Assembly (NCBI GenBank): GCA_005239945.1
Contig: SBAY01000164.1
Span: 1 to 6,106 of the forward strand
From: Nitrospira sp.
Lineage (GTDB): Bacteria > UBA9089 > CG2-30-40-21 > SBAY01
Direction of reading: 5' to 3'
DNA length: 6,106 nt
The notes under the pieces are model-generated. The model searched no databases, had not been told where the DNA came from, and was given only the letters and a program-made list of their open reading frames with translations. Numbering within the stretch: position 1 is the stretch's first letter; each line of letters begins with the position of its first letter. The position numbers and the translations under genes were made by a program. Shown one piece after another: positions 1 through 6,075 of this stretch.

Positions 1-38
1 AATTTACAATTTACAATTTACAATTTACAATTTACAAT
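1..38. repeat. Tandem heptamer array, unit AATTTAC
   Basis: Five perfect head-to-tail copies of the 7-bp unit AATTTAC run from the window edge to base 35, followed by the partial unit AAT. The array may continue leftwards outside the window. It lies just upstream of the potassium transporter gene. Each unit contains TTTACA, which resembles a sigma-70 -35 box. Similar heptamer arrays with other variable bases occur at 1943-2040 and 6076-6106. The function is unknown. Confidence 0.9.
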
Positions 39-45
39 GAATAAT
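17..45 (+). promoter_or_regulatory. Possible promoter of the potassium transporter gene
   Basis: A TTTACA box (17-22) inside the heptamer array is followed, after 17 bases, by AATAAT (40-45). This matches sigma-70 -35 and -10 elements at five of six positions each. Transcription would start near base 52 and leave a leader of about 68 bases. The call is weak because every repeat unit supplies a TTTACA and AT-rich DNA gives such matches by chance. No better promoter is visible before the gene, and a promoter outside the window is possible. Confidence 0.25.
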
Positions 46-108
46 CTCCCATCTCCTTATCCCCTTTCTTACACTTCTAATGGATAACCACTTTTAGCCA
101 ATATTATT

Positions 109-113
109 AGGAG
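109..113 (+). promoter_or_regulatory. Ribosome binding site of the potassium transporter
   Basis: AGGAG stands six bases before the ATG at 120, a normal Shine-Dalgarno spacing. It supports this ATG as the real start. Confidence 0.8.
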
Positions 114-119
114 CAAACA

Positions 120-1940
120 ATGCTTGAAAAAGAAAAAGAATCGCCTCTAAGTGGCGTTATAAAATCACTTGGCCTTGTTTTCGGAGATATTGGGACAAGT
201 CCGATATATACGCTGACCGTTATATTTCTCTTCACCAAGCCGACTCAAGAAAATGTGATTGGCGTCCTTTCTCTCATTGTTTGGACACTGGTCATACTTG
301 TTATGGTTAAATATGCCTGGCTGGCCATGGGCCTTGGTAAAAAAGGTGAGGGGGGGATAATTGTGCTCCGTGAAATCCTGGTTCCCCTTTTGAAATCAAG
401 CAGACAGATAGCATTTGTTACCCTGATTTCTTTTATCGGTATATCCCTTTTTATTGGTGACGGTATAATTACCCCGGCCATAAGTATATTAAGTGCTGTT
501 GAAGGTTTGCTTTTAATCCCAGGATTGGAAAATACAAGGCAGACAAACCTTATTCTTATTGCCGCTATAATTGCGATATTACTGTTTGCCTTTCAACGAA
601 AAGGAACGGAAAAGGTTGCCGGAGTTTTCGGACCTTTAATGTTGCTCTGGTTTTTATCACTATCCATTTCAGGGATTGTCTCAATAATTCAGGTTTCAGC
701 AGTCATAATGGCTGTCCATCCATACTATGCCTTTAAATTTCTCATTGAAAACGGTGTGAATGGGTTTTTCGTGCTTTCAGGGGTTATTCTCTGTGCTACA
801 GGTGGTGAGGCATTATATGCCGATATGGGGCATTTAGGGCGAAAACCCATTGTTAGGGCATGGTATTTTGTCTTTGCTGCCCTTTTGTTAAATTACCTTG
901 GACAGGGTGCTTATATCATTGCCCATCCAGAGGCAAAAAACATCCTTTTTGCCATGGTCTTTCATCAGGCACAATCTCTCTATGTTCCATTTCTTATTCT
1001 CAGCGTAATAGCTACGGTTATAGCCTCCCAGGCTATGATTAGCGGGATGTTTTCAATTGTGTATCAAGGAATAACAACCCATATTATGCCTCTGCTTAAG
1101 GTTGATTATACATCGGCTAAATTGAAATCACAGATATATATTGGGATTGTAAATTGGTTTTTGCTGGGGACTGTTTTATTTATTATGTATGAGTTTAAGG
1201 AATCACATCGTCTTAGTGCGGCTTACGGCCTCGCGGTTACGGGGACAATGACCTTAACAGGTATTATGATGGCCTGGATATTCTGGTTAAAAGGTAAAAT
1301 CCCGTCGGCAATTATCTCTTTCTTTGTGACCGTTGTGGCGATAATATTTCTGGTATCGAATACCTATAAAATACCTCATGGTGGTTATTGGTCAATTATC
1401 CTGGCCTTAATTCCATTCGGCATAATTGTCATTTATACCTTAGGACAAAAAAGGCTTTATAGAGCAATTAAGATGATGGATATCGATGTTTTTCTTAAGA
1501 AATATAATCAGGCCTATAAAACAATGAACAAGATTAAAGGTAGAGCTATTTTTTTCCTCATGGGGACAAAGGTTATTTCGCCCTATATTGTTAATACCAT
1601 GTTTATTAACAATATAATGTATGAGGATAATGTCTTTGTCTCGATAATCACGCTGGATGACCCTTTCGAGGCTGTAGGGTTTTTTAAAGAGGACCTGGCC
1701 CCAGGCATAAGTGTATTTGAGATACAATTAGGCTACATGCAGATTATTGATGTCCAGGAGATATTAAAACAAGCCGAAATAGATGCCAAGGCAATCTTTT
1801 ATGGTCTTGACGATATTGTGACCAAAAACTTTGTCTGGAAGATATTTGCGATGATTAAGGATTTAACACCCTCCTTTGCCCAGTTCCACAAACTTCCCTC
1901 ACACAAATTACACGGTGTTATTACCCGCGTGGAGATGTGA
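120..1940 (+). CDS. kup: KUP/HAK/KT family potassium uptake protein
   Basis: This is an inner-membrane potassium permease, 606 residues long, close to the roughly 620 usual for bacterial Kup. Family members import K+, generally coupled to protons. The hallmark GLVFGDIGTSPIY is at residues 18-30, including Asp23 and Tyr30. GEGG follows at 77-80, then GDGIITPAISILSAVEGL at 113-130 with Asp114 and Thr118, then GGEALYADMGHLGRKPI at 228-244 with Glu230. In structurally studied family members these acidic and hydroxyl residues line the K+ sites. LNYLGQGA (258-264) and SQAMISGMFS (303-312) are also typical. About twelve hydrophobic segments fill residues 13-440. The soluble C-terminal domain (about 473-606) is complete, with GYMQIIDVQEIL at 538-549 and an end like other members. 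The middle loop at 317-340 is rather divergent, with SQIY replacing the common GQIY. An AGGAG site supports the start. The gene converges on the GGDEF gene, and nothing links the two functionally. Confidence 0.95.
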   Translation: MLEKEKESPLSGVIKSLGLVFGDIGTSPIYTLTVIFLFTKPTQENVIGVLSLIVWTLVILVMVKYAWLAMGLGKKGEGGIIVLREILVPLLKSSRQIAFVTLISFIGISLFIGDGIITPAISILSAVEGLLLIPGLENTRQTNLILIAAIIAILLFAFQRKGTEKVAGVFGPLMLLWFLSLSISGIVSIIQVSAVIMAVHPYYAFKFLIENGVNGFFVLSGVILCATGGEALYADMGHLGRKPIVRAWYFVFAALLLNYLGQGAYIIAHPEAKNILFAMVFHQAQSLYVPFLILSVIATVIASQAMISGMFSIVYQGITTHIMPLLKVDYTSAKLKSQIYIGIVNWFLLGTVLFIMYEFKESHRLSAAYGLAVTGTMTLTGIMMAWIFWLKGKIPSAIISFFVTVVAIIFLVSNTYKIPHGGYWSIILALIPFGIIVIYTLGQKRLYRAIKMMDIDVFLKKYNQAYKTMNKIKGRAIFFLMGTKVISPYIVNTMFINNIMYEDNVFVSIITLDDPFEAVGFFKEDLAPGISVFEIQLGYMQIIDVQEILKQAEIDAKAIFYGLDDIVTKNFVWKIFAMIKDLTPSFAQFHKLPSHKLHGVITRVEM

Positions 1941-2042
1941 AGAAATTAAAAATTAAAAGTTAAAAATTAAAAATTAAAAATTGAGAATTATTCTCCTCAA
2001 TTTTTAATTTTTAATTTTTAACTTTTAATTTTTAATTTCTTC
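1939..2042. terminator. 104-bp AT-rich perfect palindrome, probable bidirectional terminator
   Basis: Two perfectly complementary 47-bp arms (1939-1985 and 1996-2042) flank a 10-base centre, AATTATTCTC. The left arm takes in the last two bases of the potassium transporter stop codon; the right arm ends two bases before the stop codon of the convergent GGDEF gene. The arms are built from AATTAAA-type heptamers with one AGTTAAA variant mirrored in both arms. Near the middle both strands read A-tract, TTGAG, ten bases, CTCAA, then TTTTTAATTTTT. That is a short stem followed by a U-rich tract in either direction. I infer that it ends transcription of both convergent genes. The full 47-bp stem is far longer than a terminator needs, so it may instead be, or derive from, a dispersed repeat. 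Confidence 0.65.
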
Positions 2043-2044
2043 TT

Positions 2045-4483
2045 CTAAGGTGTATAGGCGACAACCTTATTTCTTCCTCGTTGTTTAGCCTCGTAAAGTG
2101 CCTTATCTGCCTTGGCCAGCAGGTCCTTTTCTGTCTCGATTCCCTGATTTGGATAGGTAGAAACCCCCAGACTGGCCGATAATTGGTGAGGAGTGCCTTT
2201 GACAAATTCAAGAGTAGTTTTATTGATATTAGCTCGAATAGACTCGGCTATGGAAAATGCCGTATTCTGGTCTGTCTCAGACAAAACAACCGCAAATTCA
2301 TCCCCTCCAAACCGGGCTAAAAGCCCTTTATCGGCAACCGTTTCTTTGATTATATCAGAAATCGTTTTAATCAGGAGATTACCTGCCTGGTGTCCATAGG
2401 TATCATTGACATATTTTAATCGGTCAAAGTCAAGCATACTTAAAGATATTTGTTTATTATACTGTTTAGCAAAGGCAAACTCCTTTTCTAAATAGTCTTC
2501 GAAGTATCTATAATTATAAACCTTAGTCAATTCATCCCGCTCGGCTAATTCGCGTATTTTAGCAAATAATTTTACCTTCTCAAGGGTCTCTGAGACTTGA
2601 TTGGCAATAATGGTTAATAATCTTCTTTGTAAGGGGGTAAATGCATCTTCATTAAAACTACTAAGGACTAAAAGTCCAATTATTTCGTCGCGATGATGTA
2701 AATTAGTTATAAGTTGACTTTGAAACTTTTCTATCCCTACCCAAAATAATTCTGATGAGGTTCCTTCCTCGGTATGGTAAATTATTTTAAATGTCTTTTG
2801 CGGATTTATCTCCAACCATTTTTTCTCTACCGTATCTTTAATATTCTGGATGCACTCTTTATTTATATAGCAAACCTGTTTTATCTCACTTATCAAGCGA
2901 TGTTCATCGACAAGTAAATATGTGCCGGCATGATAGTTGAAAAAGGGTTGAATCTTATCTAAAACCCAGCCAAGGATTTCTTGCGGCATCTTCATTAAAG
3001 GAACCTCGCGGGAGATACTGTATAAAATACCTAATTCTTCTGTCTGTGCCTCCAATTCCTCCTTTTCTTTAATTAACTCATCCTTTTCTTTCTCTAATTT
3101 TTCTTTTTCTTTAATTAAGTCATCTGTTTTCTTTGCCTTTTCTTGCAATTGGGACATCTCAGTTTTTAATATTGTTTTTTCCTTTTCTAATGTGCTGATT
3201 TCCTTTAATAATTTCTCCTTGTCTTCTTCTTCTTCAGTCGTCTTCAATTTTTCTTTCAAAAGTTCTTGTTTAACCCTGATTAACTCCTCTTTTACCCGTA
3301 TCATCTCTTCTTTTTCTTTTAATTGTGTTTCTATGTCAACCTTTTCTTTTATAAGTTCCTGTTTAACCTCAGTCACCTCTTCCTTTTCTCTCATTTGTAT
3401 TTCAATTTCTTCAGTTGCCTTTTCCTTATCTTCGCTATGATATTTTTTAGCATTTTTAATGGCCACAGCCGCATGACCACAGATAATAGAGAGTAATTTA
3501 AGGTCTGTTTCATTAAATGGTCTTCGTGTTTTCATATTATTGACATTGAGGACACCAAGAATTTCATCACCAACCTTTAGAGGGGCGGAAATTAAGGATT
3601 TAGTGTAGTATTTAGGGGAACTACTTTGAACATGAAATCGTGTATCGGCGGTAATATCTCCTACTAAAAGAGGCTCGCCGGTCTTGGCTACATAGCCAAC
3701 CACACCTTTACCCACATGTAATTTAGTTTTGGCAATATGGTCTGCATCTAAACCAATAGCGGCTTTGATATTTATTTCCTGAGTTTTTTCATCGATTATC
3801 ATCAAAGAGGCAATTTCGGCATTCATCACCCGGGCAGTTAAATTTACTATCAGTGGATAAAGTTTCTTAGTCTCGAGGGTTAACATCAGACTACGGGATT
3901 CTTCGAAAAGCTTATAAAATTCGGAGATAGCCTCGACTTCTCCTTCCTTGCTGGAGAGTTGCTGGTGTTTTATTTTTGAATCTATGGCTAATTGACTCAA
4001 CAACGCCACTAATTCTACATCCAATTCCAATGCCTCTACGGTTGTACTATGAGCTTTGCTGAGACTATCTATGAAAGCCTTTGACTCTAAATTAAAGTTT
4101 TTGATTACCTGGGCATATTGGTTATGTTGCAGGGCTGAATTGACTATCCCACAACTACCAATTATCCCGATTACATTTTGATTGTTCATTATCGGACAGG
4201 TAAATCCTAAAAATCCGCTCTGACATGGAAATACAGTAAGAACTTTATTATCCAGGGCATATTGGATAGAAGAAACTTGAGTATTATCGCATTCCTTTCT
4301 GCCATTTAAGGTAGCGGTTATCATTTGACAATATAGTTTTCCTGCCTCTTCACGAAATAGAAATTTTCTCTCCGAATTAACAATCCATAGGTGAGAAATC
4401 CCTATTTTGTTAAGTAAAACTTGTTTAGCTACTTCCCATTCCCGGCTTTGGACGAAATTTTTTAAAATAGCATCATAATCCAT
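2045..4483 (-). CDS. PocR-GAF-coiled coil-GAF-GGDEF protein, predicted cyclic-dinucleotide synthase
   Basis: This 812-residue cytoplasmic protein has no signal peptide or membrane segment. Residues about 5-125 resemble the PocR sensory domain, with Cys52, Cys65, Cys87 in the stretch FPCQSGFLGFTCPI, Cys96 and Cys111. PocR domains have been predicted to sense simple hydrocarbon derivatives. A GAF domain spans about 190-345 (GKGVVGYVAKTGEPLLVGDI at 258-277). A Lys/Glu-rich coiled coil with internal repeats fills about 351-484. A weaker GAF-like domain follows at about 485-640. The C-terminal GGDEF domain (about 645-808) keeps GGDEF at 726-730, metal-binding Asp685, Lys690 and Asn693, so it should make a cyclic dinucleotide from nucleoside triphosphates. 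Two points are odd: the guanine-contacting Asp of canonical enzymes is Asn702, and the inhibitory RxxD site reads ADKG (717-720). No EAL or HD-GYP domain is present. The start is fixed by an AAGGAGG site. The gene lies 87 bases downstream of the sugar transferase and is probably co-transcribed with it. Confidence 0.9.
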   Translation of the reverse strand: MDYDAILKNFVQSREWEVAKQVLLNKIGISHLWIVNSERKFLFREEAGKLYCQMITATLNGRKECDNTQVSSIQYALDNKVLTVFPCQSGFLGFTCPIMNNQNVIGIIGSCGIVNSALQHNQYAQVIKNFNLESKAFIDSLSKAHSTTVEALELDVELVALLSQLAIDSKIKHQQLSSKEGEVEAISEFYKLFEESRSLMLTLETKKLYPLIVNLTARVMNAEIASLMIIDEKTQEINIKAAIGLDADHIAKTKLHVGKGVVGYVAKTGEPLLVGDITADTRFHVQSSSPKYYTKSLISAPLKVGDEILGVLNVNNMKTRRPFNETDLKLLSIICGHAAVAIKNAKKYHSEDKEKATEEIEIQMREKEEVTEVKQELIKEKVDIETQLKEKEEMIRVKEELIRVKQELLKEKLKTTEEEEDKEKLLKEISTLEKEKTILKTEMSQLQEKAKKTDDLIKEKEKLEKEKDELIKEKEELEAQTEELGILYSISREVPLMKMPQEILGWVLDKIQPFFNYHAGTYLLVDEHRLISEIKQVCYINKECIQNIKDTVEKKWLEINPQKTFKIIYHTEEGTSSELFWVGIEKFQSQLITNLHHRDEIIGLLVLSSFNEDAFTPLQRRLLTIIANQVSETLEKVKLFAKIRELAERDELTKVYNYRYFEDYLEKEFAFAKQYNKQISLSMLDFDRLKYVNDTYGHQAGNLLIKTISDIIKETVADKGLLARFGGDEFAVVLSETDQNTAFSIAESIRANINKTTLEFVKGTPHQLSASLGVSTYPNQGIETEKDLLAKADKALYEAKQRGRNKVVAYTP

Positions 4484-4491
4484 TTTCTCAT

Positions 4492-4498
4492 CCTCCTT
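4492..4498 (-). promoter_or_regulatory. Strong ribosome binding site of the GGDEF gene
   Basis: On the minus strand AAGGAGG lies eight bases before the ATG at 4483-4481, nearly the full anti-16S complement. It sits only four bases after the foot of the hairpin at 4503-4571, so folding of that hairpin could influence initiation here. Confidence 0.85.
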
Positions 4499-4502
4499 GT
4501 TC

Positions 4503-4571
4503 AGGTTGTTTAGGCTGTAGGCGGTTAGGTTTTCCTACTTACAGCCTAAACCCCTACAGCCTAAACAACCT
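4503..4571 (-). repeat. Intergenic hairpin with alternative pairings
   Basis: AGGTTGTTTAGGCTGTAGG (4503-4521) is perfectly complementary to 4553-4571, giving a 19-bp stem around a 31-base loop. The loop holds a second copy of TACAGCCTAAAC (4540-4551) identical to 4555-4566, so the 4508-4519 segment can pair with either copy. A small hairpin, TAGG-TTTT-CCTA (4526-4537), sits inside. The outer arm includes the last base of the upstream gene's stop codon. Read on the minus strand, no U-tract follows, so this is not a normal intrinsic terminator. An mRNA-stabilising, attenuating or translation-modulating role is possible, as is a dispersed repeat element. Confidence 0.8.
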
Positions 4572-5902
4572 TACTGTGCCCCCTGTCTTCTTAAAATAAC
4601 GAATAAGGTCTTGAGCATGATTTTAAAATCCAAAAAGAGTGAATAATTGTTAAGATAAAGGATATCATAAAGTTGTTTAATTTCTGCTGGGACATCATAA
4701 GGGGCATTTATCTGGGCCAATCCGGTAATGCCAGGTCTGACTTTCAATCTCAACCGGTAACCGGGGATATTTTTTATAAATTCCTTAACAAATTCAGGTC
4801 TCTCCGGTCTGGGACCAACCAGGCTCATATGTCCTCGCAGAACATTGAAAAAATTAGGTAATTCATCAAGCCGTAATTTACGCAGTTTTCCACCTATTTT
4901 AGTAATTCGTGAATCATTTTGGGTGGCTAAGACAGCGCCTGTTTTATCTTCAGCCCCAACATACATCGAGCGAAATTTGCATAACTGAAATTCTCTTCCA
5001 TCCTTGCCAACCCTTTTTTGTCTGTAAAACACAGGTCCTCTGGAATCTAATTTAATAAGAATCATAATAATTGGGAATAAAGGTAAAAAGAGAACTAAGG
5101 CAATAAATGAAATGAGGATATCTATTAATCGCTTTATATTTTTATTCCATCCCGAGATAGGGGCTATACTCAGTTCGATTAAAGGCACTGCCTCTATCTG
5201 GATGCTACCTATTTTACCGGTAATAGCCTCATAGATATCAGGAATAGTCTTAAATCTTATCTTGCTCTCATAAGTCAGGATTGTCTCCCACAATTTCGGA
5301 TTTGAGGTATGTGATACGGCAACGATTACTTCGTCCACCTCATTTTCCTCAATAACCTTGAGCAGATCATCATAGCCGCCCAACACATTAAGGGTTTTAT
5401 TTGGAGATAACTCACCAATAAAACCAATCAATTTATAACCTGCGTGGGGATGTCTTTTAATCTCGGCGGCAACCGCAGACCCTTTCTCATCTGTTCCGAC
5501 GATTAAAACCCTTTTAATAGGTTGATATATTTCATTGGCTATAGCTCGCCAGCCCGACAAAAACAAGATGTTTATCAACCAGGATATGACAAAGATAGAG
5601 GTAGGAAATGTGGCTACAGTGCTTCTTATAGTGTAAGTCATAGCCATAACTACCAGCATACCAAATGAGACTGCCTTAAAGATATTATTTTGGACATCAT
5701 CAACCTTACGCCAATTATGTAATCCGAAGGCATAAAGGGCTAAAAGCATAATCAAGGTAGCGGGCAAACAGATAGTTTGATATGCCTCAAAATTACTTTG
5801 CGGGACATTCCCCTGAAATCTAATCCAGAAGGCCAGGATTATTCCTGAATTAATTAATATTCCATCTAAGGCCAGGGAAATTAGTTGGATTATTGCCGAC
5901 AT
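4571..5902 (-). CDS. Polyprenyl-phosphate sugar-1-phosphate transferase (exopolysaccharide initiation)
   Basis: This inner-membrane enzyme transfers a sugar-1-phosphate from a nucleotide sugar to a polyprenyl phosphate, the first step in building exopolysaccharide, capsule or O-antigen units. At 443 residues it has the large, WbaP/WcaJ-like form: about four N-terminal membrane helices (near 4-26, 41-61, 75-92, 100-118), a Rossmann-like middle domain starting at VLIVGTDEKGSAVA (132-145), and a C-terminal bacterial sugar transferase domain (about 255-443). The latter opens with a membrane-embedded hydrophobic stretch (258-284), then GPVFYRQKRVG (289-299), KFRSM (309-313), the catalytic Asp346-Glu347 pair in RLDELPNFFNVLRG, and MSLVGPRPERPEFV (359-372). 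All catalytic motifs are intact, so it should be active. The sugar (glucose, galactose or other) cannot be read from the sequence. GGAG eight bases upstream supports the start. A strong promoter lies directly upstream, making this the first gene of the minus-strand unit. No other polysaccharide genes are in view. Confidence 0.93.
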   Translation of the reverse strand: MSAIIQLISLALDGILINSGIILAFWIRFQGNVPQSNFEAYQTICLPATLIMLLALYAFGLHNWRKVDDVQNNIFKAVSFGMLVVMAMTYTIRSTVATFPTSIFVISWLINILFLSGWRAIANEIYQPIKRVLIVGTDEKGSAVAAEIKRHPHAGYKLIGFIGELSPNKTLNVLGGYDDLLKVIEENEVDEVIVAVSHTSNPKLWETILTYESKIRFKTIPDIYEAITGKIGSIQIEAVPLIELSIAPISGWNKNIKRLIDILISFIALVLFLPLFPIIMILIKLDSRGPVFYRQKRVGKDGREFQLCKFRSMYVGAEDKTGAVLATQNDSRITKIGGKLRKLRLDELPNFFNVLRGHMSLVGPRPERPEFVKEFIKNIPGYRLRLKVRPGITGLAQINAPYDVPAEIKQLYDILYLNNYSLFLDFKIMLKTLFVILRRQGAQ

Positions 5903-5910
5903 CCTTTTTA

Positions 5911-5914
5911 CTCC
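5911..5914 (-). promoter_or_regulatory. Ribosome binding site of the sugar transferase
   Basis: GGAG on the minus strand lies eight bases before the ATG at 5902-5900, supporting that start codon. Confidence 0.7.
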
Positions 5915-5934
5915 AATTGCAATTTCTATTTTAT

Positions 5935-5963
5935 ATAATACATTAGAATCTTTAAGATGTCAA
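5935..5963 (-). promoter_or_regulatory. Sigma-70-type promoter of the sugar transferase-GGDEF unit
   Basis: On the minus strand a perfect TTGACA -35 box (5963-5958) is followed after exactly 17 bases by TATTAT (5940-5935), one mismatch from TATAAT. Transcription would start near 5928 and leave a leader of about 26 bases that includes the ribosome binding site. The DNA upstream of the -35 box is A/T-rich and could act as an UP element. Such a near-consensus site suggests substantial basal transcription by the housekeeping sigma factor. Confidence 0.75.
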
Positions 5964-5981
5964 TATAAATTTTTGGCTTTG

Positions 5982-6002
5982 GTAAAAATTTATAATTTTT
6001 AC
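5982..6002. promoter_or_regulatory. 21-bp palindrome upstream of the promoter, candidate operator
   Basis: GTAAAAATT (5982-5990) and AATTTTTAC (5994-6002) are perfect inverted copies around TAT. The centre lies about 64 bases upstream of the predicted minus-strand transcription start, a position where activators often bind. It could be a regulator site, part of an UP element, or a chance product of AT-rich sequence. Confidence 0.35.
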
Positions 6003-6075
6003 AATAATTCTAGTGCTCTGTCACACCTCAATTGATGGATCATAATTACTGAACTATAGCCGTTCACACAACATT

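Noticed and set aside
1..38. CRISPR array
   Set aside because: The repeats are 7 bp, directly adjacent and without spacers, so this is a simple tandem repeat. The same applies to 6076-6106.
39..119. c-di-AMP (ydaO-type) or other riboswitch before the potassium transporter gene
   Set aside because: Such riboswitches often precede potassium transporters, but this leader is too short and I see no conserved core or extended stems.
245..481. Minus-strand open frame of 78 codons inside the potassium transporter gene
   Set aside because: It overlaps strongly conserved Kup coding sequence, resembles no known family and is a reading-frame shadow. The same holds for the open frames at 860-1042 and 1440-1727.
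1939..2042. Terminal inverted repeats of an insertion sequence or MITE with a target duplication
   Set aside because: No flanking direct repeat or transposase is visible, and the arms are low-complexity heptamers meeting at a short centre. A dispersed-repeat origin remains open but is not supported here.
3192..3440. Plus-strand Ser/Phe-rich open frame
   Set aside because: It is the complement of the Glu/Lys-rich coiled coil of the GGDEF protein; the biased composition alone keeps the frame open. The open frame at 2193-2399 is likewise antisense to the GGDEF domain.
4484..4570. c-di-GMP (GEMM) riboswitch before the GGDEF gene
   Set aside because: The structure is a simple long hairpin with a duplicated arm; the GEMM two-stem arrangement and its conserved GNRA tetraloop are not visible.
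4503..4571. Rho-independent terminator between the sugar transferase and the GGDEF gene
   Set aside because: The stem is strong, but on the minus strand it is followed by GAACAAGGAGG instead of a U-tract.
4673..4861. Plus-strand open frame antisense to the sugar transferase
   Set aside because: It lies opposite the catalytic domain with all its conserved motifs, lacks a convincing ribosome binding site and is a shadow.
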